Of a stretch of 64,000 bases of DNA, positions 24,646 to 33,527 are shown piece by piece. The stretch's first letter is position 1, and each line of letters begins with the position of its first letter. Origin of the DNA: Palsa-506 sp963836355. GTDB taxonomy: Bacteria; Actinomycetota; Actinomycetes; Streptosporangiales; Streptosporangiaceae. Under the pieces are notes generated by a model. It made no database searches. It was not told the origin of the DNA and saw only the letters and a program-made list of their open reading frames with translations. A program made the position numbers and the translations under genes. The stretch lies in NCBI GenBank assembly GCA_963836355.1, contig CAWIJO010000007.1:248001-312000 (forward strand). Direction: 5' to 3'.

Positions 24646-25389
24646 TCAGCCGGCCAGGAAGCGGCCGCAGAAATCCCAGATCTTTTCCCAGCCGTCGTTC
24701 GCCGCATCGACCCGGTAAGCCGGCCTGTGCACAGCAAAGAATGCATGTCCAGCACCATCATAAGTGTGAAATTCGTGCTTTTTACCCAGCGCCGTCAGCT
24801 CCTTCGCCAATTCAGCCGTCTCCGCCGGGCCAGGATACTGGTCATCGGCGCCGAACAGGCCAAGCAGCGGGCAGGACAGGTCCTTCGCCAGGCCGATAAT
24901 CGGGCGCACTTTCAGCGGCATTCCGGCCGGCGGTGCATTTACGATGCAGGCCCCGTAGCAATCGACAGCCGCGTCAAGCTGCAGGCTGCACGCCGCCAGG
25001 AAGGATTGCCGCCCGCCGGAGCAGTACCCGATCACGCCAACCTTGCCGTTCGAGCCGCCCAGCGCCCGCAGGTAAGCGGCGGCGCCGCCGACATCGCCGA
25101 CCAGTCGCTCGTCCGGCACGCCGCCCAGGGCCCGGGCGGTCGCCGCCGCGTCGTCCGGGCTAGCGCCGGGAGCCTCTCGGAAATACAGGTTCGGCATCAC
25201 GGCCGCGTAGCCGTGAGCAGCGAACGTCCTGGTAATCTCCTTCGTCGGCTCGTCATAGCCGGGCATGTGATGGATCACCACGACGCCGCCGAACGGCCCC
25301 GGGCCGAGCGGGTGCGCGAGATACGCCTCGATCTCGTCCTCGCCATGGCCGGTGATGCTGATCGTTCCCGCCGTCAATGCATCTTTCAT
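24646..25389 (-). CDS. Dienelactone hydrolase family protein
   Basis: 247 residues of alpha/beta hydrolase. The nucleophile is Cys123 in VIGYCSGGRQSF, as in classical dienelactone hydrolases. The acid is in LLGLFGADDQYPGPAET (near residue 178) and the histidine in YDGAGHAFFAV (near 214). The N-terminal strand GGVVVIHHMPGYDEPTKEIT is also typical. It probably hydrolyses an ester or lactone, but the true substrate is unknown. It sits upstream of the small conserved gene, with a 9-bp gap. Confidence 0.93.
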   Translation of the reverse strand: MKDALTAGTISITGHGEDEIEAYLAHPLGPGPFGGVVVIHHMPGYDEPTKEITRTFAAHGYAAVMPNLYFREAPGASPDDAAATARALGGVPDERLVGDVGGAAAYLRALGGSNGKVGVIGYCSGGRQSFLAACSLQLDAAVDCYGACIVNAPPAGMPLKVRPIIGLAKDLSCPLLGLFGADDQYPGPAETAELAKELTALGKKHEFHTYDGAGHAFFAVHRPAYRVDAANDGWEKIWDFCGRFLAG

Positions 25390-25584
25390 GCCCGCTGCCT
25401 CTCGCTGATGCTGATATCGGCCCGGCCCGGGCCCAATCTTGCCAGCCGCCGCCGGGCGGCCGCGGGCCCCCCGGCGGGTCAGCGCGAGATCGCTAACTGC
25501 CTGACCCGGCGCGTTTACTGGCGCTGGCCCAGGTTATGCGCGAAAATCGGCCGCAGTGGAATGCCCGGGGGGAGGCCCACTGTC

Positions 25585-25800
25585 ATGGGAGCAACCGCTA
25601 CTGCATTGGCGTTAGTCGTCTTGGTCGTGGGTGCCATCATGGGCTGGCATGCCAGTCGCGCTCATGCCGCGCACGGCGACTTGCGGACTACCCGCAAACG
25701 GCTTCCCGGATATCGCAAGACCAGGCTTCGCAGTGGCCTTTTCACCCTCGCCATGCTCGCTGTCGCGTTGCTTATCTTCCGGGATCTAATCGGTCATTAG
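25585..25800 (+). CDS. Small two-span membrane protein
   Basis: 71 residues from ATG 25585, with a strong GGGGGGAGG upstream. Span 1 is ALALVVLVVGAIMGWHA and span 2 is LFTLAMLAVALLIFRDLIG, joined by a basic cytosolic loop (RTTRKRLPGYRKTRLRSG). I do not recognise the family. The good ribosome-binding site and coding-type composition argue that it is real. Confidence 0.65.
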   Translation: MGATATALALVVLVVGAIMGWHASRAHAAHGDLRTTRKRLPGYRKTRLRSGLFTLAMLAVALLIFRDLIGH

Positions 25801-26147
25801 CGGCCGGATCCGCTGACCCGGCCATCTCCCCGGCAGCACCTGGAGCACCGGCCGGGCAGGCCAGAAACGCCAGCCACGCCGACCAGGCCGGCCGGGCCCG
25901 GCCGGGCTGGCCAGGCCGGCCCGCGCGGGCAGGCGTGGCCGCGCGCAGGCTCGCCAGCGCGGGCCCAGCGCCAGCAGCCGGGCCCAGCACCGGGCGGCCG
26001 CGGCGCGGTTCCGGAGCAGGCCGAAATTTCAGGCAATGAAAAGTTGACTAGCTAAACCTCTTCTCATACGCTTTAGCTACTCAACCATTGAGGCGCTCAG
26101 GCAACAGGCCGCGCGCCAGGTGAAATAGGACAGCCGAGGCAGGCAGC
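25801..26147. other. 347-bp gap: low-complexity GC-rich stretch, then MarR promoter region
   Basis: Positions 25801-26030 are very GC rich and repetitive, with GGCCGGGC-type runs and no gene I can support. From 26031 the base composition drops sharply and the operator/promoter of the marR gene appears. Confidence 0.6.
26043..26085 (+). promoter_or_regulatory. MarR-type operator overlapping a promoter
   Basis: Arms of 14 bp, GTTGACTAGCTAAA (26043-26056) and TTTAGCTACTCAAC (26072-26085), are inverted with one mismatch and separated by 15 bp. Each arm contains the palindrome TAGCTA. TTGACT (26044-26049) and TACGCT (26067-26072) with a 17-bp spacer form a plausible -35/-10 pair, so repressor binding would block transcription. 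The marR ATG is 62 bp downstream. Confidence 0.75.
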
Positions 26148-26669
26148 ATGGGCAGGACTGAAGGCTCCGAGCAGCTGGACGCCGACATCCTCAGCTCGGT
26201 TGCAGGCCTGATCGGCCAGATCGCGGCGCACGGCGAGCAGATCGCGCAGCGCTACTCCTTCCCCGGCTTCTTCATCAAGGCGCTGCACATGCTCGACTGC
26301 CCGATGGCCATGAAGGACCTGGGCAAGCGCCTGCACTGTGACCCGTCGTTCGTGACCGTGATCGCGGACGGCCTGGAGAAGCGCGGGCTGGCCCGCCGCG
26401 AGGCCCACGCCGGCGACCGGCGGATCAAGAACATCGTGCTCACCGACGCCGGCCAGGACATGCGGCACCGGATGGAGCACGAGCTCGCCTCGCTGATGCC
26501 CTGGAGCAAGGTCCTGTCCGTCGAGGAGCGCGAGCAGCTGCTGGCCTTGCTGCGCAAGATGGCCAGCGCGGGGAATGCCGTCGCGCCGGATGGCGACGCA
26601 ATGTCGCAGCCGGCGCTCGCGGGGGAGGTGGATGACGCAGTGAGCACTGCTTCCGCTGGCCTCGCCTGA
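26148..26669 (+). CDS. MarR family transcriptional regulator
   Basis: 173 residues. The winged helix reads MAMKDLGKRLHCDPSFVTVI then ADGLEKRGLARREAHAGDRR, with the wing arginine pair GDRRIKNIVLTDAGQ. The N-terminal helix carries the HGEQIAQRYSFPG region used for dimerisation. It precedes an MFS drug-exporter gene on the same strand. The dyad upstream of the gene is probably its own operator, so the pair is expected to be repressed until a drug-like ligand binds. The last 25 residues are a low-complexity Ala/Val tail. Confidence 0.93.
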   Translation: MGRTEGSEQLDADILSSVAGLIGQIAAHGEQIAQRYSFPGFFIKALHMLDCPMAMKDLGKRLHCDPSFVTVIADGLEKRGLARREAHAGDRRIKNIVLTDAGQDMRHRMEHELASLMPWSKVLSVEEREQLLALLRKMASAGNAVAPDGDAMSQPALAGEVDDAVSTASAGLA

Positions 26670-26816
26670 ATCTCTGGCCCCTGACCCCTGGCCGCCATCC
26701 GCCAGCACAACTACCCAGCCGAGTTACCCAGGACCGCAGGGCCGCACGGCCCTCGCGTCAGATCAGCACGTCCTTAGGCGCGGGCCACGCGGCACGCCGT
26801 TTCAAAAGGAGAATTG

Positions 26817-28391
26817 ATGTCCGCCAGAACGCCAGAAAGTGAGCGCGCAGCGGCACCCGGCACCGTCCTCGTGGACGACCTGCCCGCAGACGCCAAGTCG
26901 CCCGCTCAGCGCCGTCTCGGCCTGGCCCTCGTCGTCATCGCCACTGCGCAGCTCATGGTGGTGCTCGACGCGACGATCGTGAACGTCGCGCTGCCGAACA
27001 TCCAGCACGCGCTCGGTTTCTCGGGCACGGGCCTGGAATGGGTGGTCAACGCCTACGCACTGACCTTCGGCGGCCTGCTGCTGCTCGGTGGCCGGGCCGG
27101 CGACATCCTCGGCCGCCGCCGGGTCTTCATCGCCGGGATCATCTTGTTCTCGGCAGCCTCGCTGCTCGGCGGTTTCGCCACCACCCAGGAATGGTTGCTG
27201 GCCGCCCGTGCCCTGCAGGGCGTCGGCGGTGCGATCGTGGCTCCGACCGCGCTGTCGCTGGTCACCACCACGTTCCCGGAAGGGCCGCCGCGGAACCGGG
27301 CGATGGGCGTCTACGCTGCGATGAGCATCGGCGGCGCCGCGGTCGGCCTGCTGGCCGGCGGCGTGCTGACCACCTACCTCTCCTGGCGCTGGGTGTTCTT
27401 CGTGAACGTGCCGATCGGAATCGTCGTCGCGCTGATCGCGCCGCGGGCGCTCGGCGACTCGAAGCGGCTCAGCGGCCGGTTCGATCTGCCAGGCGCGATC
27501 ACCGGCACGCTCGGGCTGGTGGCGCTGGTCTATGGACTGACCAGCGCGGGAACTACCCCCAACGGCTTCTCGCACTGGGGCGACACCAAGGTGCTGGCAT
27601 CCCTCGGCGCGGCGGTGGTGCTGCTCGCCACGTTCATCTTCATCGAGGCGCGCAGCAGGCATGCGCTGATGCCACTGAGGATCTTCCGTAACCGGAGCAG
27701 GTCCGGCGCGTACCTGATCATGCTGTGCGTCGGCACCGCGATGTTCGGCATGTTCTTCTTCATGACCCTGTTCGTGCAGAGCGTATGGGGATACAGCGCA
27801 CTGCGAACCGGCATCGCCTACCTGCCGATGGTGGCCATGATCATGGCCATGGCCGGGGTCAGCACCCAGCTGGTGCCGCGGATCGGCGCCAGGCCGCTGC
27901 TGCTAGCCGCGTCGGCGATCGCTACCGGCGGGATGTTCTGGCTGTCGCGGATAGATGAGCACAGCACCTACGTCGGCGGCCTGCTCGGCCCGATGCTGGT
28001 CACCGCGGCCGGCCTGGGCATGCTGTTCATGCCCGCCACCCTGGTCGCCCTCTCCAAGGTCGACGACAAGGATGCCGGCCTGGCATCCAGCCTGGTCAAC
28101 ACCGGCCAGCAGGTCGGCGGGGCGATCGGGCTGGCCGTGCTGGGCACCGTTGCCTGGACCGTGGTCGCCAACACCGCCAAGCACTCGGCGGCCGCCGCGG
28201 CCAAGGCGGGCGACTCGCTGCAGAACGCCGCGCAGGCCAAGGCGGCGATCTACGATCACGCGCTGGCAACCGGCTTCTCCCGCGGGTTCGAGGTGTCAGC
28301 CTTGGTCATGCTGCTGGCGCTGCTCGTGACCATCGCCATGATCCGGGTCAAGCGCGAGGACCTGGCCGGCGTCCAGCCGATGCCGGGATAA
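26817..28391 (+). CDS. MFS drug exporter, DHA2 family (14 spans)
   Basis: 524 residues from ATG 26817, preceded by AAAAGGAG; a TTG directly before it could add one residue. The first span contains LMVVLDATIVNVALPNIQHA, the DHA2 signature. The loop 2-3 motif is GGRAGDILGRRRVF, and motif C lies in GAAVGLLAGGVLTTYLSWRW. The protein has the extra central spans of EmrB/QacA-type pumps. The last segment LVMLLALLVTIAMIRVKRED is followed by a short tail. With MarR upstream it is most likely an inducible multidrug or antibiotic exporter; substrates are unknown. Confidence 0.95.
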   Translation: MSARTPESERAAAPGTVLVDDLPADAKSPAQRRLGLALVVIATAQLMVVLDATIVNVALPNIQHALGFSGTGLEWVVNAYALTFGGLLLLGGRAGDILGRRRVFIAGIILFSAASLLGGFATTQEWLLAARALQGVGGAIVAPTALSLVTTTFPEGPPRNRAMGVYAAMSIGGAAVGLLAGGVLTTYLSWRWVFFVNVPIGIVVALIAPRALGDSKRLSGRFDLPGAITGTLGLVALVYGLTSAGTTPNGFSHWGDTKVLASLGAAVVLLATFIFIEARSRHALMPLRIFRNRSRSGAYLIMLCVGTAMFGMFFFMTLFVQSVWGYSALRTGIAYLPMVAMIMAMAGVSTQLVPRIGARPLLLAASAIATGGMFWLSRIDEHSTYVGGLLGPMLVTAAGLGMLFMPATLVALSKVDDKDAGLASSLVNTGQQVGGAIGLAVLGTVAWTVVANTAKHSAAAAAKAGDSLQNAAQAKAAIYDHALATGFSRGFEVSALVMLLALLVTIAMIRVKREDLAGVQPMPG

Positions 28392-28432
28392 AACCAGGAT
28401 CTGAAACGGATGGTCCGGGGCACCTGTCGCCC

Positions 28433-28882
28433 GGTAAAGCTGACGGCCCGGCCGGGCAGCGGCAGGACGCCGATCTGACCGCGGACTTGCTGCGAACCGG
28501 ATGGGGCCGCCTGGTCCTAGTCCTGGTGGGGCTCCTTGCCGTGGTGGCCGGCCTGGAGGCGGCCCGCCGGTCGGTCCGGCTGGACTTCCGGGAGCGGTTC
28601 ACCGCGGCGCATATGCCGCGGGCACTGGCCATGCTCACCAGGGCACTCGGCGCGATTGGCTGCGTCGCGCGCTCCGTCATATTCGTGCTGATCGGCGCCT
28701 TCCTGCTGAAGGCCGCGGCGCTGTCCAGCGCGAAGCAGACCAAGGGGCTGGACGCGATCTTCCGCTCGGTGGCCTTCTCCGCCGGCGCCTGGCTGCTGGC
28801 CCTGCTCGCGTCTGGCCTGGTCTGCTACGGCCTTTACTGCCTGCTCGAGACCCGCTACCGCGACCTGACACCAGGACGATAA
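28433..28882 (+). pseudogene. DUF1206 protein, N-terminally truncated
   Basis: The reading frame encodes the C-terminal third of a DUF1206 protein: QDADLTADLLRTGWGRLVLV, LDFRERFTAAHMPRALAMLT and VIFVLIGAFLLKAAALSSAK, then KGLDAIFRSV. DUF1206 proteins have three repeated pairs of membrane spans; only the end of pair 2 and pair 3 remain. The homology begins within 50 bp of the MFS stop and no ATG or GTG precedes it; the first possible start is TTG 28487 (131 residues). I read it as a deletion remnant, though translation from TTG cannot be excluded. Confidence 0.65.
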
Positions 28883-28968
28883 GGCCGCTGGCTTCGAGCA
28901 GCCCGTCCAGCACGGCAACGGCCAACACCGCAACTTGGCCGAACACGTATACGAAAAAAATTCCTGAG

Positions 28969-29041
28969 CTCCCGCGATAGGACTCGAACCTATAACCTGC
29001 CGGTTAACAGCCGGACGCTCTGCCGATTGAGCTACGCGGGA
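28969..29041 (-). tRNA. tRNA-Asn (GTT)
   Basis: On the minus strand the acceptor arms TCCCGCG and CGCGGGA pair, followed by discriminator G. The D arm is GCTCAATCGGCAGAGC, the anticodon loop is CTGTTAA with anticodon GTT, and the T loop is GGTTCGAGTCC. Length is 73 nt without an encoded CCA. A run of seven T's lies 8 bp downstream and may be part of its terminator. Confidence 0.96.
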
Positions 29042-29305
29042 TCGGCCGACGCGGTACGCCGCAGGACTGTCCGTCCGGCCACGTCAGCGCCGCTGCATAA
29101 GGGTAGCGCACGCCGCAGATAGGCCGCGCGCAAGATAGCCGCCGCACGCGGCGGGCCGGCTATGCGCGGCGAAGGCATAACCTGCCAGTCGATGGGCATT
29201 TACCCGGAAGCCAGCCCGGCGAAGGTGTCTGGCGCACCGGGGCAGGTAATCCGGCGCACCAGGCAGAGACTCGTTGCCGGGCCGATCTGCCCGAAAGAGG
29301 TCTAT

Positions 29306-29659
29306 ATGCGATACAAAGTCACTTTCATCACTGGTTTTGCGGCCGGATTCGTGGTGGGCGCGCGGGCCGGCCGGGAGCGCTACGAGCAGATCAAGAAACT
29401 GGCACGGCATACGGCGGACAACCCGGCCGTCCAGCAGGCGGCAGCGGCCATGCAGGCCAAGGCTGCCGGGCTGGCCAGCAATGCGACGCACAAGGTGGCT
29501 GGCCAGCTGCACGACAGCATGGCGAGCGCGCGGGACAAGGTCCCGGGCATGCGCAGCCGGGAGTCTAACGGGCACGCCAGCGGGGAGCACCGGTTCGCCG
29601 CGGCAAATGACGCGCGCAACTCGGCCCACGACGCAGGCAGCCCGCCAGCCGACGGCTAG
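29306..29659 (+). CDS. YtxH-like small membrane-associated protein
   Basis: 117 residues from ATG 29306 with GAAAGAGG upstream. The N-terminus MRYKVTFITGFAAGFVVGAR AGRE (a short glycine-zipper span, then GRERYEQIKKLAR) is typical of actinobacterial YtxH-like proteins. The middle is an Ala-rich amphipathic helix (AVQQAAAAMQAKAAGLASNA) and the tail is polar and disordered. Such proteins are often stress related; no specific function can be given. Confidence 0.75.
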   Translation: MRYKVTFITGFAAGFVVGARAGRERYEQIKKLARHTADNPAVQQAAAAMQAKAAGLASNATHKVAGQLHDSMASARDKVPGMRSRESNGHASGEHRFAAANDARNSAHDAGSPPADG

Positions 29660-30006
29660 CCAGACCGGACGGAGCCGGGAACGCCGGAATAGGGCCTGGC
29701 TCCCCCGCGTTCACTACCTCTGTCGGTGTGTTGTGTCCCCCGGGCCGCATCTACTGCCGTCGCGGAATACCGTTCGGCTGGAGCCGCGTCGCGCCACTCG
29801 CCGAGAGGCGACCGCACACCGGCACCAGGCACGCCCTCGCCAGCGCAAGACCGCTGACGGGGGTGTTGTCATGTCAGGGAGACGAGCACCGGCGCCGGTC
29901 CGGCATGCTGGGTCAGCCCGCGGCGATGACCACCCTGATACCCTCGCAATGGCATGCAGCGTCGCTGTGATCTTTTCAACAGCCGAGCCGGACCCGGCGG
30001 AGACGC
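29660..30006. other. 347-bp gap before the sigma factor, no gene seen
   Basis: Short open frames (for instance around 29872-30026) have no recognisable family or good ribosome-binding site. No RNA gene or repeat is apparent. It includes the 3' flank of the sigma-factor gene. Confidence 0.5.
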
Positions 30007-31161
30007 CTACCCCAGGTATTCCTTGAGCATCTGGGCGCGGCTGGGGTGCCGGAGCTTGGCTAGCGTCTTGGACTCGATCTGGCGGATACGCTCGCGGGTA
30101 ACGCCGAATTCCCGGCCGACCTCCTCCAGCGTGCGCGGATGGCCATCGGTCAGCCCGAACCGCAGCTGGATGATCCGCTGCTCGCGCACGGACAGGTTGT
30201 CGAGGACGTTGTCCAGTTGTTCCTGCAGCATGATGAACGCCGCGGCCTCAATGGGCACCACCGCGTCGGCATCCTCGATGAAATCGCCTAGGTCAGAATC
30301 CTCCTCGCCGATCGGCGACTGCAACGAGATTGGCTCCTGCGCGATCCGCTGGATTTCGGCTACCCGCTCCAGGGACATGCCCATCTCCCTGGCGATCTCC
30401 TCGGGCAGCGCCTCCCGGCCGAGATCTTGATGCAGCTGGCGCTGGATGCGGGCCATCTTGTTGATGGTCTCCACCATGTGCACGGGAATCCGGATCGTGC
30501 GGGCCTGGTCGGCGATGGCCCGGGTGATCGCCTGCCGGATCCACCAGGTGGCATAGGTGGAGAACTTGTAGCCCTTGGTGTAGTCGAACTTCTCCACCGC
30601 GCGGATCAGGCCCAGGTTCCCCTCCTGGATCAGATCCAGGAAGACCAGCCCGCGGCCGATGTACCGCTTGGCGATCGATACGACGAGCCGCAGGTTCGCC
30701 TCGATCAGCCGCTGCTTCGCCCGCATTCCGTCCGCGCCCAGCATGGCTAGCTCGGCCACCTCGGCGCCGAGTGGCCCGCTCCCCTGGCAGCCGCCCCGCA
30801 TCGTCTCCTCGGCGAACAGGCCCGCCTCGATCGACTTGGCCAGATCGACCTCGTCCTGCGCGGTCAGCAGCGGCACCCGGCCGATCTCGCGGAGGTAGAT
30901 CCGGACCAGGTCCCCGGTGACTGCCCGCCGGGCTAGCTCAGCCCGGCCGCTCCGCCGTTCCTCGGCTTCATCGGGCGGCGCGTCGAGCACCTCGACGCCT
31001 TCGTCTGCCAGCAGCCGGACGATGGAGTCGGCGGCGTCGGCGGGCAACTCGCTGCCTTCGAAGGCAGCGGTGATGTCCGTCATCGCGACGGCACCGCGTT
31101 CCCTGGCCCGAGCCACTAAATCGGTTACCTGGTCCACTGGCGGCAGGACCGTAAGGCTCAT
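30007..31161 (-). CDS. RNA polymerase sigma factor, principal RpoD/HrdB type
   Basis: 384 residues from ATG 31161 (MSLTVLPPVDQVTDLVARAR); the upstream open frame is not sigma-like. Region 1.2 is DLVRIYLREIGRVPLLTAQD. Region 2 holds RLIEANLRLVVSIAKRYIGR, FLDLIQEGNLGLIRAVEKFD and the -10 recognition TYATWWIRQAITRAIADQ. Region 3 follows, and region 4 ends with EVGREFGVTRERIRQIESKT and HPSRAQMLKEYL. The acidic N-terminal extension of HrdB is short here. It lies 117 bp downstream of dnaG, a common arrangement. It could be the main sigma or an HrdA/C/D-type homologue; the full set of regions favours a group 1/2 factor. Confidence 0.95.
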   Translation of the reverse strand: MSLTVLPPVDQVTDLVARARERGAVAMTDITAAFEGSELPADAADSIVRLLADEGVEVLDAPPDEAEERRSGRAELARRAVTGDLVRIYLREIGRVPLLTAQDEVDLAKSIEAGLFAEETMRGGCQGSGPLGAEVAELAMLGADGMRAKQRLIEANLRLVVSIAKRYIGRGLVFLDLIQEGNLGLIRAVEKFDYTKGYKFSTYATWWIRQAITRAIADQARTIRIPVHMVETINKMARIQRQLHQDLGREALPEEIAREMGMSLERVAEIQRIAQEPISLQSPIGEEDSDLGDFIEDADAVVPIEAAAFIMLQEQLDNVLDNLSVREQRIIQLRFGLTDGHPRTLEEVGREFGVTRERIRQIESKTLAKLRHPSRAQMLKEYLG

Positions 31162-31249
31162 GCAGACAGTGTGCGTCAAGCGCCGGCCATTATGGGGGGC
31201 TAATATTGTCACCATATGGTTAGTAACGTTCCGGCTACGAGCGGGTAAC

Positions 31250-31282
31250 CGCGCCATCACAGCGCCATCACAGCGCCATCAC
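31250..31282 (-). repeat. 11-bp repeat (3 units) containing the dnaG stop codon
   Basis: On the minus strand CTGTGATGGCG is repeated three times. The first unit contains the dnaG TGA (31281-31279) and the other two follow it downstream, giving TGA every 11 bp and so in all three frames. Confidence 0.9.
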
Positions 31283-33402
31283 AGGGACGGGGGCACTCGC
31301 TCCCAGAGCGCCCGGTGCCGCCCCTCCAGGGCCATCAGGTCACCGAACATCTTGTTGTACTCGGCCGGCTCCGCTACCGGGCTCATCCGCTGCAGCCGGG
31401 ACTTCATGGCGGCGATCTGCCTGCTCACGGCGAGTTCCTCGACCCGGGCCAGTACGGCATCCGCGTACCTGGCATCGGGCTCGCCATCGGCCCTCGGCGC
31501 GCGCAGTGGCTCGACCGCAAGCTGGGTAACGAAGCCACGGGCCCGGTCGTCGGGCGCGGCAGCCCGCAGCCGCGCCGCCCATTCCCGGCCGCCGTTCGCC
31601 GCGCTGGTGCCACCGCATCCGGCGATCAGGTCGAAGACGCTGGCATGCACTGGCGCGGTGAAGCAGCCTGCGCCGAGAGCGTCGAAGGACGGCCCGCAGA
31701 GCGCCGGCCGCTGCACGGCGAGCTTTAGCGCCTCGCGCTCGACCTGCACGACGGGATCGCGCGGATCGTAGCGGTCCTCCTGATCGCGTGACCGGCGCTG
31801 GGCGGGGACGCCGGTCGAGTCCGGCCCGCCGCCGCGCTGCGCCGCGCGGCCGTGGTCCTGGCTGCCGTGGTCCTTGCTGCCGTGGTCCTGGCTGCCGTGG
31901 TCCTGGCTGCCGTGGTCCTGGCTGCGCTGTGCACGGCCGTCCTGTGCTGCCCAGCCCTGCGCTGCCCGGCCCTGCGCTGCCCAGCCCTGCGCTGCCCGGC
32001 CCTGCGCTGCCCGGCCCTGGACACCCCGGCCCTGCGGTCCCCTGCCCTGCGCTGGCCTGCCCTGGCCGACCCCGGGCCCGGCATGCGCGCCGATCCTGGC
32101 CAGCACGAACGCCTCGTCCATCATGCCGAGCCAGCGGTCCAGGCTGATCGCGTAGAGCTGGCGCAACCCGCGGTCCTTGATCCGGCCGACGATTGGCGCG
32201 GCCGCGTCCAGCGCGGCCAGGCGGCCCTCGGCGGTCTCCAGGTCATGCTCGCCGAGCACGCTGCGCACCGCGAACTCGAACAACGGCACCCGCTGCGCGA
32301 CCAGTTCCCTGACTGCCCCGTCACCGTGCTTGAGCCGCAGGTCACACGGATCAAGGCCGTCAGGCTGCACCGCGACGAACGTCTGGGTGACGAACTTCTG
32401 CTCCATCCCGAACGCGCGCAGCGCGGCACGCTGGCCGGCCGCGTCGCCGTCGAAGGTGAAGATGACCTCGCCGCGGAACTGGCTCTCGTCCATCAGCAGC
32501 CGCCGCAGCACGCCGATGTGGCCGTCGCCGAACGAGGTACCGGACGTGGCGACCGCGGTAGTGATCCCGGCCAGATGGCAGGCCATCACGTCGGTGTAGC
32601 CCTCCACGATGACGGCCTGACGGCGCTTCGCGATGTCCCGCTTCGCCAGATCCGCCCCGTACAGCACCGAGCTCTTCTTGAACAGCATCGTTTCGGGCGT
32701 GTTCAGGTACTTGGGACCCTGGTCATCGGCCGACAGCTTGCGGGCGCCGAACGCGATGACGTCCCCGCCCAGATCCCTGATCGGCCAGAGCAGGCGGTCC
32801 CTGAACCGGTCGATCGGCCCGCGCCTGCCCTCCTTGGCCAGCCCGCCGAGGAGCAGCTCCGCGTCGGTGAAGCCGAGCTCGCGCAGATGCCTGGTGAGCG
32901 CGTCCCACTCGGCCGGCGCGTAGCCGACGCCGAACCGGGCCGCATCGGCTAGCTCGAATCCGCGCCCGGAAAGAAAATCCCGGGCTGCGACGGCATCGGC
33001 GCCGTCCATCCGTTTCAGATAAAAATCAGCTGCCGCTCGGTGTGCCTGCAGCAGCCTTCGGCGCTGGCTCTGCTCCTGGCCGGGTACCCTGCCGCCCTGC
33101 TCGTAGCGCAGGTCGATGCCAGCCCTGGCCGCGAGCCGCTCCACTGCCTCGGCGAAGTTGAGGTTGTCGATCTGCTGGACGAACTTGATGACGTCGCCGC
33201 CCTCGGAGCACGAGAAGCAGTACCACAGGCCGCGGGCCGGGGTGACGTTGAAGGACGGCGTCTTCTCGTCGTGGAACGGGCAGAGTCCCTTGAGCGATCC
33301 GCCGCCGGCGTTGCGAAGCTGCAGGTACTCCCCCACAACCTCGTCGATGGCCGAGCGCTCGCGGACCAGCTGGATATCCTCGTCGCGGATCCGGCCTGCC
33401 AC
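31279..33402 (-). CDS. dnaG: DNA primase
   Basis: 707 residues. The zinc-binding domain reads CPFHDEKTPSFNVTPARG followed by YCFSCSEGGDVIKF (C-H-C-C ligands). The RNA polymerase domain has ARFGVGYAPAEWD and the DnaG motif DRFRDRLLWPIRD. The TOPRIM motifs are VIVEGYTDVMACHLAGI and FTFDGDAAGQRAALRAF. Between TOPRIM and the C-terminal helicase-binding domain, about residues 440-560, is a long disordered insert made by two minisatellites (QGRAA/QGWAA and SQDHG units). It makes primers on the lagging strand with DnaB. Confidence 0.97.
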   Translation of the reverse strand: MAGRIRDEDIQLVRERSAIDEVVGEYLQLRNAGGGSLKGLCPFHDEKTPSFNVTPARGLWYCFSCSEGGDVIKFVQQIDNLNFAEAVERLAARAGIDLRYEQGGRVPGQEQSQRRRLLQAHRAAADFYLKRMDGADAVAARDFLSGRGFELADAARFGVGYAPAEWDALTRHLRELGFTDAELLLGGLAKEGRRGPIDRFRDRLLWPIRDLGGDVIAFGARKLSADDQGPKYLNTPETMLFKKSSVLYGADLAKRDIAKRRQAVIVEGYTDVMACHLAGITTAVATSGTSFGDGHIGVLRRLLMDESQFRGEVIFTFDGDAAGQRAALRAFGMEQKFVTQTFVAVQPDGLDPCDLRLKHGDGAVRELVAQRVPLFEFAVRSVLGEHDLETAEGRLAALDAAAPIVGRIKDRGLRQLYAISLDRWLGMMDEAFVLARIGAHAGPGVGQGRPAQGRGPQGRGVQGRAAQGRAAQGWAAQGRAAQGWAAQDGRAQRSQDHGSQDHGSQDHGSKDHGSQDHGRAAQRGGGPDSTGVPAQRRSRDQEDRYDPRDPVVQVEREALKLAVQRPALCGPSFDALGAGCFTAPVHASVFDLIAGCGGTSAANGGREWAARLRAAAPDDRARGFVTQLAVEPLRAPRADGEPDARYADAVLARVEELAVSRQIAAMKSRLQRMSPVAEPAEYNKMFGDLMALEGRHRALWERVPPSL
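31850..32055 (-). repeat. Two in-frame 15-bp minisatellites inside dnaG
   Basis: At 31852-31926 about five copies of a 15-bp unit (plus strand TGCCGTGGTCCTGGC) encode HGSQD, one copy being HGSKD. At 31940-32050 about seven copies of a second 15-bp unit (CCTGCGCTGCCCAGC type) encode AAQGR/AAQGW. The period keeps the dnaG frame. Confidence 0.9.
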
Positions 33403-33527
33403 GTCCGCCCTCCGCAGTTGCCCCGTATCGTCGCGGCGAGTCTAGTCCCTGGCACCGTCATTGCGTCCCGCGCTGGGCTTGTTCGGGTGGCTATCGCCGG
33501 CAGTCACGCACTCATAGGATCCTCGGC

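Noticed and set aside
28969..29041. tRNA-Asn as an integration site for a mobile element
   Set aside because: No integrase, no direct repeat of the tRNA 3' end and no phage genes were seen nearby.
29872..30026. Short open frame (starts MSGRRAPAPVRHAG) before the sigma factor
   Set aside because: No family, no strong ribosome-binding site, and it runs into the 3' end of the sigma gene on the other strand.
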